A DNA stretch of 29,497 nt from CAZEJK01 sp964512045 (GCA_964512045.1 CAZEJK010000042.1:1-29497); one strand, 5' to 3'; counted from the first letter of the stretch, positions 1 to 8,049 are shown. Numbers and translations are program-made. Notes: generated by a model not told the origin, from the sequence alone.

Positions 1-50
1 CAACCCAGGCGCTTTGCTTCGAATTTTCGAAGATACGGAGTTTTGAGTCG

Positions 51-1484
51 CTAACGCGCAGACGGTCCGAGACGGTAGGCGGTGCGGTCGATCCCGAGAC
101 GCTTGAGCTTACGCAGCAGGGTGCGGCGGCTGATGCCGGCGATGTCTGCGGTTGCCTGGACTTTGCCGCCGGTGCGCTGGAGCGCGGCGCGCAGGTATGA
201 CTCCTCGGCCCGGTCAGCGGCTGCCTGGACCTGGTCTGGCAGAGGTTGGGAGAGGTCGGGGACCGAGTCGGCGAGCTCGGAGGCCGGGTCCGGGCTGTCG
301 TGCGGAGGCGCCACCAGGCCAGCGAAGTGCTCCGAGGTGAGGCGTTCCCTGCCGTGATGGGTGAGCAGAAGGCGCTCGGTGAGGTTCTCGAGCTGGCGCA
401 CGTTGCCCGGCCACGCGTACGCCTGGAACGCGTCCAGGAAGCTGTCCTCCATCTCGGGCCGCGGGAGACCGTGATGGTCCGCGAGCTTGCGCAGGAAGTG
501 GCCGAACAGGAAGAGGATGTCCTCGGGCCGTTCACGCAGCGGAGGGAGGACCACGCGGATCACGTCGAGGCGGTAGAGCAGATCGTGCCGGAAGGTTCCC
601 GCCACGACCGCCTCGTCGAGACGGACGCTGGTCGCAGCGATCACGCGGACGTTGACGTCGACCTCGTGGTCGCTGCCGACCGGACGAACCTTTCCCTCCT
701 GAAGGACCCGTAGCAAGCGGTACTGGGCTTGCTGGGGGATGCTGCCGACCTCGTCGAGAAAGATCGTACCGCCGTCCGCAGCGCGGAAGAGCCCTTCCTT
801 GGCCTCCTCGGCGCCGGTGAACGAGCCGCGCTCGTGGCCGAACAGCTCGGAGTCGATCAGCGTCTCCGGGACAGCACTGCAGTTGATCGAGACCAGGCGG
901 TCGGGACGCTGGCGTTCGGACCGCCGGTGGAACGCCCGTGCGAGGAGCTCCTTGCCGGTACCGGTCTCGCCGAGGATGAGAACGGTCGCGTCGGTGGCCG
1001 CCGTGCGCACGCAGATCTCGAACACCTCCCGCATCTTCTGACTGCGGCTGAGCATCCCTTCGAACTCCCACTGCTTGGCGAGGCCGTTCTGATGCTCGAG
1101 GAGGCGGGGCAGGTACTGCTGCTCGTCGATCACCGTCCGGATGCGCTGCACCAGCTGCTCGGGGTCCCGGTCGAGCACGACATCGCGCACTCCTTGAAGC
1201 ATCGCCTCGCGGACGGCGGCGGCATCGGCGTTGGGCACCCAGGCGACGATGTCGAGGAACGGGGCCTGGCGGCGGATCCGGCTGACGAACCGGTCGATGG
1301 AGGCCACCGCGGCGAACACGTCGGGACAGACGAGACACGCCCGGCCCCTGGCCTGGCGAGCGCCGGCAAGCAGCTCCTCGGGCGTGTCGAACTGCTGCAC
1401 CTCGAGATCGGTGGCATCGAGCGTGGCGTCCAGGCTCGGGCAGTGGCCGAGGATCAGGAGGCGGATCGGTTCGTCAGCTGGCAC
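51..1484 (-). CDS. Sigma-54-dependent transcriptional activator with degenerate receiver
   Basis: This is an NtrC-family enhancer-binding protein of 477 aa. It would use ATP hydrolysis to remodel sigma-54 RNA polymerase at -24/-12 promoters. From a GTG start at 1484, residues about 6-120 have a receiver-like alpha/beta pattern, but the acidic pair after strand 1 is replaced (LLILGHCP) and the usual switch-lysine KP is an aspartate (LDRDP). I therefore call it a pseudo-receiver. The AAA+ domain is intact: Walker A GETGTGKE (about 172-179), the sigma-54 loop as GSFTGA instead of GAFTGA (about 220-225), and Walker B GGTIFLDE (about 238-245). A Fis-type helix-turn-helix ends the protein (about 433-470). 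I chose the GTG start because AAGGAG lies 5 nt upstream and an extended -10 lies inside the longer ATG-started frame (1541). No partner kinase is adjacent, and the target genes are unknown. Confidence 0.9.
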   Translation of the reverse strand: MPADEPIRLLILGHCPSLDATLDATDLEVQQFDTPEELLAGARQARGRACLVCPDVFAAVASIDRFVSRIRRQAPFLDIVAWVPNADAAAVREAMLQGVRDVVLDRDPEQLVQRIRTVIDEQQYLPRLLEHQNGLAKQWEFEGMLSRSQKMREVFEICVRTAATDATVLILGETGTGKELLARAFHRRSERQRPDRLVSINCSAVPETLIDSELFGHERGSFTGAEEAKEGLFRAADGGTIFLDEVGSIPQQAQYRLLRVLQEGKVRPVGSDHEVDVNVRVIAATSVRLDEAVVAGTFRHDLLYRLDVIRVVLPPLRERPEDILFLFGHFLRKLADHHGLPRPEMEDSFLDAFQAYAWPGNVRQLENLTERLLLTHHGRERLTSEHFAGLVAPPHDSPDPASELADSVPDLSQPLPDQVQAAADRAEESYLRAALQRTGGKVQATADIAGISRRTLLRKLKRLGIDRTAYRLGPSAR

Positions 1485-1489
1485 GGAAT

Positions 1490-1495
1490 CTCCTT
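1490..1495 (-). promoter_or_regulatory. Ribosome binding site deciding the GTG start at 1484
   Basis: On the minus strand AAGGAG is followed by ATTCC and then GTG. This strong Shine-Dalgarno with 5-nt spacing supports the GTG start over the ATG 57 nt upstream. Confidence 0.7.
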
Positions 1496-1517
1496 CGCGG
1501 CGGGACAGTCGTGGCGC

Positions 1518-1526
1518 ATTGTAGCA
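1518..1526 (-). promoter_or_regulatory. Extended -10 promoter of the sigma-54 activator
   Basis: The minus strand reads TGC TACAAT, an extended -10 element with one mismatch to TATAAT. I see no good -35, as is common for extended -10 promoters. Transcription would start near 1511 and give a leader of about 27 nt that includes the AAGGAG site. Confidence 0.5.
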
Positions 1527-1690
1527 GGAATCATGGGACATGCGTGTCTCGTCTGAGTGGCCCTTCGTGCGATGCGGAGCTGCGGGATTCCGTTAAGTTT
1601 ATATATGTGAGCATTTCATGTCGTTGGCACCAGTCGTGCTTTGTCATAGGGCGGCCGCGCACAGACTGCATACCGTGTGCTGTGGCGATC
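1527..1690. other. Divergent intergenic region between the activator and argC
   Basis: This stretch separates the minus-strand activator from the plus-strand arginine operon, so it should carry the operon promoter. The only AT-rich stretch is 1591-1617, with TTATATATG-like -10 candidates near 1599-1607, and TTGTCA at 1641-1646 resembles a -35. I could not pair a -35 and -10 at normal spacing, and found no clear ARG-box palindrome. Confidence 0.3.
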
Positions 1691-1700
1691 AAGGAGAAGG
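1691..1700 (+). promoter_or_regulatory. Ribosome binding site of argC
   Basis: AAGGAGAAGG lies 7 nt before the ATG at 1708. It marks this ATG as the argC start rather than the in-frame ATG at 1618, which has no such site. Confidence 0.75.
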
Positions 1701-1707
1701 ACAACCA

Positions 1708-2748
1708 ATGCAACAGAGCACGAGCCAACAGAGTCCGAGCGCAGGTGTGATCGGTGCCACCGGGAGCACCGGCGTCGAGCTGGTGCGCACTCTCGAGAAC
1801 CATCCGGGGATCGAGCTGAGGTTCGGAACGTCGCGCGAGCTCGCGGGCCATCCGCTCACCGAGATCGATCCATCAGCACCACTGCTGACGCTCGAGGCGC
1901 CGGATCAGGTGGATCCGTCGACCGTCGATCTGGTGTTCGTGTGTCTTCCGCACGGCGCATCAGCTCCGGTCGTGCAGTCGGTGCTGGCTGCGGGTGCGCC
2001 GGCCGTCGTCGACCTGTCCGGCGACCTGCGGTTGCACGATGGCGAGCTGCATGCGGCAACGTACGGTTCCGAACGGTCGGAGCAGCTGGCCCGGGAGACG
2101 GTGTACGGACTTCCGGAGCTCAACCGCGATGCGATCCGAGGCGCCAGGGTGGTGGCCAACCCCGGCTGCTACGCCACCGCGGTGGCGCTGGCGCTGCTCC
2201 CGTTGGCCGAGTCTGGTCGGATGCCGACGTCCGTGTACGTCGATGCGAAGTCCGGAGTGTCCGGCGCGGGACGTGCCGCGACACCGACGACCCACTTCTG
2301 CTCGGCCCATGACGACATCCGTCCGTACAAGATCGGTCGCGTTCACCGTCATGTCCCGGAGATGGAGCAGACCGTGGTCAGCGCGGGCGCGGCCATTGAG
2401 ACGGCGATCACGTTCGTGCCGCATCTCGTGCCGCTGGAGCGGGGGATCCTCGCCACCTGTGCGATCCATGGGAGCGGCCTGGACGAGGACGAGGCGCGTC
2501 GGCTCTTCGTTGATCGCTACACGGACGAGCCGTTTGTCGATGTTCTTGCCGACGGCGAAGCCGCGCGGATCCGGGCCGTCGCGCACTCCAACCGCGCGGT
2601 GATGAGTGTCCACGGCGTTGCCGACCGCGACACCCTCGTGGTGGCTTCGGTCATCGACAACCTCGGCAAAGGGGCCGCCGGACAGGCGGTCCAGAACGCC
2701 AACCTGATGCTGTCGCGTCCCGAGACGGAGGGGCTGAGAGTCCACTGA
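1708..2748 (+). CDS. argC: N-acetyl-gamma-glutamyl-phosphate reductase
   Basis: ArgC makes N-acetylglutamate 5-semialdehyde from N-acetylglutamyl phosphate with NADPH, the third step of arginine synthesis, in the cytosol. At 346 aa the protein has the usual family length. The N-terminal nucleotide-binding loop is GATGSTG, the catalytic cysteine is in NPGCYAT (C154), the substrate loop is GVSGAGR, and the PHLVPLERGI segment supplies the catalytic histidine. The start at 1708 is fixed by the strong AAGGAGAAGG site and by alignment of the GxxGxxG loop near the N-terminus. It is the first gene of a five-gene plus-strand operon, and 54 bp separate it from argB. Nothing looks broken. Confidence 0.95.
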   Translation: MQQSTSQQSPSAGVIGATGSTGVELVRTLENHPGIELRFGTSRELAGHPLTEIDPSAPLLTLEAPDQVDPSTVDLVFVCLPHGASAPVVQSVLAAGAPAVVDLSGDLRLHDGELHAATYGSERSEQLARETVYGLPELNRDAIRGARVVANPGCYATAVALALLPLAESGRMPTSVYVDAKSGVSGAGRAATPTTHFCSAHDDIRPYKIGRVHRHVPEMEQTVVSAGAAIETAITFVPHLVPLERGILATCAIHGSGLDEDEARRLFVDRYTDEPFVDVLADGEAARIRAVAHSNRAVMSVHGVADRDTLVVASVIDNLGKGAAGQAVQNANLMLSRPETEGLRVH

Positions 2749-2802
2749 ATCGATACCAGCGAGAGCTGTGCTCAGCAACGCCAAGAACTGCAGGAGGAGA
2801 GC

Positions 2803-3615
2803 ATGTCAACAGCAGCAGAACCCCGGGTGATGAGCGAGATCACCGTCCTCAAGGTCGGTGGAGCGCGGCTCGTCGATCCGGCGTGCATCGATGAGCTTGC
2901 GGGCGAGGTCACGAACCTCGGCCGGCGAGGGCATCGTACCGTCGTCGTCCACGGCGGCGGTCCCGAGATCAGCGAGCTCCACGACCGTCTGGAGATCCCG
3001 TTCGAGAAGATCGATGGCCTGCGCGCCACGTCGAGCGCCGGGATGGCGGCCACCATCATGGTGCTGTGCGGTGTGGTTCGGACCCGCATTGTCGAGCGCT
3101 TTACGGCGCATGGTCTGGCGTGTCTCGGAGTCAGTGGTGTCGATCTCGGGCTCCTGAGGGCTCCGTTGAAAGATGCTCAGAAGCTCGGCCGGGTCGGCGG
3201 GCCTCCGTCGGTCGATGCGGACCGCTTGCGGTCGCTGGTGGAGAGTGTGGACGTGCTGGTGGTCTCGCCCGTGTCGATCGGGCCGGACGGGTCCGCCGTC
3301 AACGTGAATGCCGACGACGCCGCGCATGCTGTCGCCACGGCACTCGGAGCGGCGTCGCTGGACTTCGTCAGTGACATCCCGGGCGTCCGCGGCGCAGACG
3401 ACGCCGTGCTGGCAGATCTCGGACCGGACGATGTGACCAGCCTGATCTCGGACGGAGTCGTTCGTGGTGGCATGGTGCCGAAGCTGATGGCAGCAGTGGC
3501 TGCAGTCAGCGCTGGCGTACAGCGTGTGCGCATTGGCGATCTTGCCTCCATGGCCGCAGGTGTCGCCACCGTGATCTCCGTAGAGCCCGCCCCGATCGAA
3601 AGGACTGCCTCATGA
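2803..3615 (+). CDS. argB: Acetylglutamate kinase
   Basis: ArgB phosphorylates N-acetylglutamate with ATP, the second step of arginine synthesis. It is an amino-acid kinase fold of 270 aa. Visible are LKVGG with catalytic K17, the GGGP loop, the acetylglutamate-binding arginine in DGLRAT, NVNADDAA, and GGMVPK with K227. The start ATG follows CAGGAGGAGA. Only about 14 residues precede the first strand, as in the short, arginine-insensitive E. coli enzyme. Arginine-inhibited kinases carry a longer N-terminal helix, so feedback here may act elsewhere (inference). The stop overlaps the argD start in ATGA, implying translational coupling. A LysW-type aminoadipate/glutamate kinase is less likely because argJ is in the operon and no lysW-like gene is seen. 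Confidence 0.92.
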   Translation: MSTAAEPRVMSEITVLKVGGARLVDPACIDELAGEVTNLGRRGHRTVVVHGGGPEISELHDRLEIPFEKIDGLRATSSAGMAATIMVLCGVVRTRIVERFTAHGLACLGVSGVDLGLLRAPLKDAQKLGRVGGPPSVDADRLRSLVESVDVLVVSPVSIGPDGSAVNVNADDAAHAVATALGAASLDFVSDIPGVRGADDAVLADLGPDDVTSLISDGVVRGGMVPKLMAAVAAVSAGVQRVRIGDLASMAAGVATVISVEPAPIERTAS

Positions 3616-4853
3616 GCTCCGCCGTTGCCATGACCGATGAGAATCTCAGAAGAACTGAGCAGGTCCGCTCCGACCGCGAGCTGCTCGAGGTCGCCGATCG
3701 CGTGCTCGCGCCGACCTACGGACGACCACAGCGGCTGTTCGCGGACGGACAGGGCGCCGTGCTTCGCGATGTTGCTGGTGAGGAGTTCCTCGACATGACC
3801 AGTGGGATCGCGGTGCTGGCCTTGGGCCATCGCTCCGAGACGGTAGCAGCGGCGATCCGCGAGGCCGCCCAGCGCCCGGTTCATGTCTCCAACCTGTACC
3901 ACTCGGCGCCGGCCATCGAGCTGGCCGAGCGGCTGGTGGAGCTGTCGTTCGCCGACTCCGTGTTCTTCGCCAACTCCGGCGCAGAGGCCGTCGAGGCGGC
4001 GCTCAAGTTCGCGCGCCTGGCTGGAGGCGACGACCGCAGGGAGGTCGTGCACTTCACCGGGAGCTTCCATGGGAGGACCCTGGGCGCTCTGGCAGCGACC
4101 GATCGGCCCAGCTACCAGGATCCGTTCCGCCCGCTGGCGGGAGGGGTGCGGATGGCGGAGTGGAGCTCCGATGACGCCCTCGAGGCGATCACCGAGGAGA
4201 CGGCGGCCGTCATCGTGGAGCCGATCCAGGGTGAGATGGGGGTGCGTGAGGCCTCGCCAAGCTGGGTGGAGAAGGTGCGGGCACGGTGTGACCGCGTCGG
4301 TGCCGTGCTGATCTTCGACGAGATCCAGTGCGGCCTCGGTCGGACCGGGACCCTGTGGGCTCACGCGGAGCTCGGCGTCACTCCGGACATGCTCACGCTG
4401 GCCAAGCCTCTGGCAGGAGGTCTGCCGATCGGCGCCGTTCTGATGACGCGAGCGGTCGCGGACACGCTTTCTCCCGGCATGCATGGGACTACCTTCGGCG
4501 GTGGCCCGCTCGTTACCAGCGTGGCGCTGCGAGTCCTCAACGAGATTGCCGAGCCCGGCTTCCTCGCACGGGTCCGCGAGCTGGGAGCGCACCTCGAGCA
4601 ACGTCTCGAGCGTGTGCGATCGCTGCCCGAGGTGGCCGAGGTCCGTGGCCGCGGGCTGATGCGCGGCGTGCAGCTCGCTGTGCCGGTGAAACCGGTCGTC
4701 GACGCCGCCTTCGATCGTCGGCTGCTGGTGGTTCCTTCAGCGGACAATGTGGTCCGCATCCTCCCGCCGCTGAACGTGACAGAGCAAGAGCTCGACCTCT
4801 GCGTGGACAGACTGTATGAAGCGATTGTTGCGACAACGGAGACTGCATCATGA
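3612..4853 (+). CDS. argD: Acetylornithine aminotransferase
   Basis: ArgD is a class-III PLP aminotransferase that converts N-acetylglutamate semialdehyde to N-acetylornithine, using glutamate as amino donor. The protein is 413 aa. Motifs are NSGAEAVEAALKFAR near residue 125, FDEIQCGLGRTG (PLP-ring aspartate) and LAKPLAGGLPIGA with the Schiff-base lysine K265. TTFGGGPL follows as in the family. The start ATG overlaps the argB stop by 4 bp. An in-frame ATG at 3630 is a possible alternative. The 3' end overlaps the next start by 4 bp (ATGA). Ornithine or succinylornithine aminotransferases are close homologues, but the operon context favours ArgD. Confidence 0.94.
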   Translation: MSSAVAMTDENLRRTEQVRSDRELLEVADRVLAPTYGRPQRLFADGQGAVLRDVAGEEFLDMTSGIAVLALGHRSETVAAAIREAAQRPVHVSNLYHSAPAIELAERLVELSFADSVFFANSGAEAVEAALKFARLAGGDDRREVVHFTGSFHGRTLGALAATDRPSYQDPFRPLAGGVRMAEWSSDDALEAITEETAAVIVEPIQGEMGVREASPSWVEKVRARCDRVGAVLIFDEIQCGLGRTGTLWAHAELGVTPDMLTLAKPLAGGLPIGAVLMTRAVADTLSPGMHGTTFGGGPLVTSVALRVLNEIAEPGFLARVRELGAHLEQRLERVRSLPEVAEVRGRGLMRGVQLAVPVKPVVDAAFDRRLLVVPSADNVVRILPPLNVTEQELDLCVDRLYEAIVATTETAS

Positions 4854-5392
4854 CACCCGAAACAATCTCGGTACTCAAACCACGTTCCCCGCTGAAGCTG
4901 GGACCGCAGGTGCGTCCAGCGTCGGTCACTGACGTTGCAGAGATCGCCCAGCTGCTGGAGCGTCGGGCGCCGGTGACCATTCCGGTGCCGGCCGAGCAGG
5001 TGGCCGACGACCTCGAGCGCTACCGCGTGATCCGCGGTCGGAACAGTGTGCTCGCAACGGCTGCCCTGCAGCCGGTGGGCGGAGATCGCCTCGAGCTTCG
5101 CAGCGTCGCAGTGGCCGACGACTGTGCTGGCCGAGGGCTCGGAACGCACATGGTCACCGCGTTGCAGCGCGAGGCCGCGCGGCAGAGCAAGCGGCTGGTG
5201 TGCGTCACGATCTCTCCCGAGTTCTTCGAGCGCATGGGCTTCGAGAAGGCCCCGCTGGGTGTGGTGCCGCCGAAGCCAGAGCGCGAGGAGTGCCCGATCG
5301 AGGGCACCCGGGTTGCCATGGCATGGTCTCCCGACGACAACGAGCATGAAAGGACCGAAGATGAGCTCCCGAGAGTACTCCGTAGCGCGTGA
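4850..5392 (+). CDS. argA: GNAT-type N-acetylglutamate synthase (short ArgA)
   Basis: This is a 180-aa GNAT acetyltransferase. The acetyl-CoA loop is seen in the segment VAVADDCAGRGLGTHM (R-G-L-G), and the C-terminal half has FFERMGFEKAPL, typical of the stand-alone short N-acetylglutamate synthases known from actinobacteria and some other phyla. It would acetylate glutamate with acetyl-CoA, the first step of the pathway. It lacks the amino-acid-kinase-like domain of E. coli ArgA. The start overlaps the argD stop by 4 bp, and its end overlaps the argJ start by 32 bp. The family is clear. The exact substrate is inferred from the operon. Confidence 0.8.
   Translation: MTPETISVLKPRSPLKLGPQVRPASVTDVAEIAQLLERRAPVTIPVPAEQVADDLERYRVIRGRNSVLATAALQPVGGDRLELRSVAVADDCAGRGLGTHMVTALQREAARQSKRLVCVTISPEFFERMGFEKAPLGVVPPKPEREECPIEGTRVAMAWSPDDNEHERTEDELPRVLRSA
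5349..5354 (+). promoter_or_regulatory. Ribosome binding site of argJ
   Basis: AAAGGA lies 6 nt before the ATG at 5361, inside the 3' end of the acetyltransferase gene. It favours 5361 over the upstream in-frame ATG at 5346. Confidence 0.5.
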
Positions 5393-6620
5393 ACGCGATC
5401 TGAAAGCCCCTGGCGAGAAACGGGTACGCCCGCTGGCGGTGCCCGGGGTTCGGACCGCAGCGGTCCGCTCCGGCGTCAAGCCGAGCGGTGACCTGGACCT
5501 CGCGCTGATCGACATGGGCCAGCCGGTCACCGCAGCGGCCGTCTGGACCACCAACGAGCTGTGCGCACCGCCCGTGACGGAGTGTCGCCAGCGGCTCGCA
5601 GCCGATCCGAGGGTGCGGGCGGTGGTGATCAACAGCGGCAACGCCAACGCCATGACGGGTGAGCGCGGCCTGGCGGACGCTCGGGCGATGCTCGACCGTG
5701 TGGAGTCGCGCTGTGGTGGACCGGCCCTCGTGCTGTCCACCGGCGTCATTGGCGTTCCGCTGCCGATGGACAAAGTACTGAGCGGCATCGACAGCGCCGC
5801 CGAGCACCTCTCCTCCACCGGAGGTGACGACGTTGCGCAGGCGATGCTGACGACCGATACGTGCACCAAGACCTCGAGCCGTGAGCTGACGCTGCCGGCC
5901 GCCGATGGCGATCCCGAGCGCACAGTCGTCGTCAGCGGCGTTGCCAAGGGATCGGGGATGATCCACCCGAACATGGCCACGATGCTGGCGGTGATCGCGA
6001 CTGACGCACCGCTGGATGCGCAGAGGGCGCAGAGCATCTTGAGAAGCGCGGTCGACGACTCGTTCCACACGATCACGGTGGACGGCGATACCAGCACCAA
6101 CGACGCCGTGGTGCTGCTGGCCGGTGGCGCCGATATCGCTCCGATTCCCGCTGACAGCGTGCGCCATCAGATCCTGGCAGGGGCGATCCACGAGGTGGCG
6201 AACGACCTTGCGTTGGCCATCGTACGCGATGGCGAGGGCGCCTCGAGGGTGGCGGAGATCACCGTGACCGGATCGCGATCTGACGACGAGGCCCGGCAGG
6301 TGGCCCGTTCGATCGCTGGGTCGAGCCTGGTCAAGACGGCCCTTGCTGGCGGCGACCCGAACTGGGGCCGGATTCTCGCGGCGGCCGCCAACGCCGGTGT
6401 GGGGCTTGACGGCGAGCGGTTGCGCCTGCTCCTCGGAGGGATCGAGGTGTTTGCCGGCGGTGTGCCGTTGGAGGTCGACCAGGCTGCCGTCGACCGGGCG
6501 TTCTCGGGTGCGGAGGTCGACATCGAGCTCAAGCTCGGCCTCGGCACCAGCTCCACGACCATGTACACCACGGACCTCACCAAGGGCTATGTGGAGATCA
6601 ACTCCGAGTACACGACGTGA
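5361..6620 (+). CDS. argJ: Glutamate N-acetyltransferase / ornithine acetyltransferase
   Basis: ArgJ transfers the acetyl group from N-acetylornithine to glutamate, closing the acetyl cycle. Some ArgJ enzymes also use acetyl-CoA. The protein is 419 aa. The autoproteolysis site is clear: KGSGMIHPNMATML, with the new N-terminal nucleophile at T207, so the precursor should split into alpha and beta chains. Further landmarks are NSGNANAMTG near residue 90, DGDTSTND and GDPNWGRI. It is the last gene of the operon, with its start inside the preceding acetyltransferase gene. Whether it is mono- or bifunctional cannot be told from sequence. The separate acetyltransferase makes a monofunctional ArgJ plausible. 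Confidence 0.95.
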   Translation: MSSREYSVARERDLKAPGEKRVRPLAVPGVRTAAVRSGVKPSGDLDLALIDMGQPVTAAAVWTTNELCAPPVTECRQRLAADPRVRAVVINSGNANAMTGERGLADARAMLDRVESRCGGPALVLSTGVIGVPLPMDKVLSGIDSAAEHLSSTGGDDVAQAMLTTDTCTKTSSRELTLPAADGDPERTVVVSGVAKGSGMIHPNMATMLAVIATDAPLDAQRAQSILRSAVDDSFHTITVDGDTSTNDAVVLLAGGADIAPIPADSVRHQILAGAIHEVANDLALAIVRDGEGASRVAEITVTGSRSDDEARQVARSIAGSSLVKTALAGGDPNWGRILAAAANAGVGLDGERLRLLLGGIEVFAGGVPLEVDQAAVDRAFSGAEVDIELKLGLGTSSTTMYTTDLTKGYVEINSEYTT

Positions 6621-6641
6621 CGCCTGCGATAGCGGCCTCTT

Positions 6642-6663
6642 AGACGCGCGAGGAAGCGCGTCT
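6642..6663 (+). terminator. Hairpin behind the arginine operon
   Basis: AGACGCGC and GCGCGTCT form a perfect 8-bp stem around a 6-nt GAGGAA loop, 21 bp after the argJ stop. No T-tract follows, so termination may be weak or factor-assisted. Confidence 0.5.
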
Positions 6664-6807
6664 CGCACCGAGGCTCTGAGCTTCTGAACGGCGCGCGATC
6701 AAGCATCCATCGCTGCCTCCCTCACCTGACAGTCAAGTAAACGGTGCCAACGCTGGGCCAGGCCATTGCGACCAGACGCGGAACGGAGGTGTCCTGACGA
6801 GAGGTCA

Positions 6808-7773
6808 CTACCGGGACACAGGCGTCTCGTGGAACTCGAGAACCTCGTGCCGGGCTTCGCGCCATGGGCGGCTCCGGACGCGCGGGTACAGCTCGCGGCA
6901 GTCGATGTACGACAGTCCGTCGACTAGCCGGTAGGTCTCGATGTCGTCCTGAACGTGGGGGTAGGGGGCGGCGTCGGTGGGGACGGTCTCCTCCTTCAGC
7001 GAGATCGCGACCTGGATCAGGCTGCGCGCGGCGAGGAGGCGCTTTTGTGTCTGGGAACGACGACCGTTGCCGGTGGAGGCGATGGTCAACAGGTCGCCCG
7101 GCGGGATGAGCGGTGCGCGTCCGTACAGCCGACGCACGACCGGGGCCATCAGCCACCGTGGCCTGATCGAGACGCCGGCGGGTGCGTGGCGGCGAAGCTG
7201 GCGAACCAGCTCGGTGTGGAGCGTGCCCGTCTCCGCGTACAGCGTTCCGTGCTCCTCGACAAGCTCGAGCAGCGTGTCGGCCCGCATCGCGTCGCGCAGG
7301 CGACCCCGTTCGGCGTCCGCTCGGGCGAAGGCGCACACCGAGTCGACCACTCGTTCGAAGTCCGCACTGTGTGACGCCGCGTAGTAGCCGAGCAGCGCGC
7401 CGGTCCAGTGTCTCTCGGCCTGGTACACCTGCCCGCGCACGGTGCCAGGCGTGATGTCGGCAGGATCGCCGCCGTGCTCGAACAGGTCGTGGATCGCTTC
7501 CAGCTCGGCCAGGAACGGGTCGACTTGCACGACTCGTACGCCGCTGCGATGCAGGCGGCGGAGCACCGCGCATTGGTGGCGGCTGTACTCCGGGAACTCC
7601 GGCGCCACCTGCTCGAGGTGCGCTTCGACCGAGAGCTCGCCGACGAGCATCGCCTGAAACCCCTCGGTTGGGGGCTCCTCCAACGCCACCGTTGGATGGG
7701 TGGCCATCAGCTGCTCCGCCGCGGCCAACGTCTCGACGCGGTGGGTGGAGAACCCGACCGTAATCATCGTCAT
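6808..7773 (-). CDS. Protein of unknown function, possibly TraB/ChaN-like fold
   Basis: I do not recognise a named family for this 321-aa soluble protein. It has no signal peptide or membrane segment. The N-terminus reads MTMITVGFSTHRVE and then VALEEPP (E32, E33), GELSVEAHL and GVRVVQVDPF. A strand with G-x-x-T-H followed by a strand ending in E resembles the TraB/PrgY and EreA/ChaN superfamily, which is only a tentative fold-level inference. The middle is rich in charged helices, and a later segment TLYAETGTLHTEL keeps acidic and histidine residues. The start is the ATG at 7773. The frame stays open to 8019, but that stretch runs over REP-like hairpins and gives low-complexity peptide. The ribosome site is weak, and GTG upstream is an alternative. 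It stands alone between the arginine operon and the kinase. Confidence 0.72.
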   Translation of the reverse strand: MTMITVGFSTHRVETLAAAEQLMATHPTVALEEPPTEGFQAMLVGELSVEAHLEQVAPEFPEYSRHQCAVLRRLHRSGVRVVQVDPFLAELEAIHDLFEHGGDPADITPGTVRGQVYQAERHWTGALLGYYAASHSADFERVVDSVCAFARADAERGRLRDAMRADTLLELVEEHGTLYAETGTLHTELVRQLRRHAPAGVSIRPRWLMAPVVRRLYGRAPLIPPGDLLTIASTGNGRRSQTQKRLLAARSLIQVAISLKEETVPTDAAPYPHVQDDIETYRLVDGLSYIDCRELYPRVRSRPWREARHEVLEFHETPVSR

Positions 7774-7977
7774 GACTCGACCATACACGAGCTGTGAACG
7801 GCTTGTGCCGGCTGAAGTGACATCTGCGGTAGCCGGCTCCGGGCTCGCGGGCTCCCGACCGCCGGGATGAGCTGGCGGGTGACACTGTGGTCGATCAGCC
7901 ATGCGTGCAGCAGACCCCCTTCTTGCCACGTGCGAACTGACTGAAACAACCGGATCGCGACGCTTGCCTATTGTCGA

Positions 7978-7996
7978 AGCCGGCGTCTCGCCGGCT
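7978..7996. repeat. REP-like palindrome 1
   Basis: AGCCGGCG and CGCCGGCT form a perfect 8-bp stem around a TCT loop. A G-rich tail (GGGGTGAGGGTGGG) follows on the plus strand. The shape resembles dispersed intergenic repeats of GC-rich genomes. Copy number cannot be judged from one window. Confidence 0.55.
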
Positions 7997-8028
7997 GGGG
8001 GTGAGGGTGGGTCTGCCACGGTGCACGT

Positions 8029-8049
8029 CTGCGGGGATCAACCCCGCAG
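8029..8049. repeat. REP-like palindrome 2
   Basis: CTGCGGGG and CCCCGCAG form a perfect 8-bp stem around a 5-nt ATCAA loop, 32 bp after the first palindrome. Two different hairpins at short distance suggest one composite REP/BIME-like unit. Confidence 0.55.

Noticed and set aside
1485..1541. Longer N-terminus of the sigma-54 activator from ATG 1541
   Set aside because: It contains the TGC TACAAT promoter element, while GTG 1484 has a strong ribosome site.
1591..1620. AT-rich stretch upstream of argC as an ArgR operator
   Set aside because: It lacks the two-fold symmetry of known ARG boxes. It is kept only as a general promoter region.
2803..3615. argB as a LysW-dependent kinase of lysine/arginine synthesis
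   Set aside because: argJ and an acetyltransferase are in the operon and no LysW or LysX-like gene is seen, which fits the acetyl pathway.
3177..4601. Long minus-strand open frame across argB and argD
   Set aside because: It is antisense to two conserved enzymes and shows no domain.
7774..8019. 82-residue N-terminal extension of the unknown protein
   Set aside because: It is translated from REP-like hairpins and is low-complexity. ATG 7773 starts at the first predicted strand.
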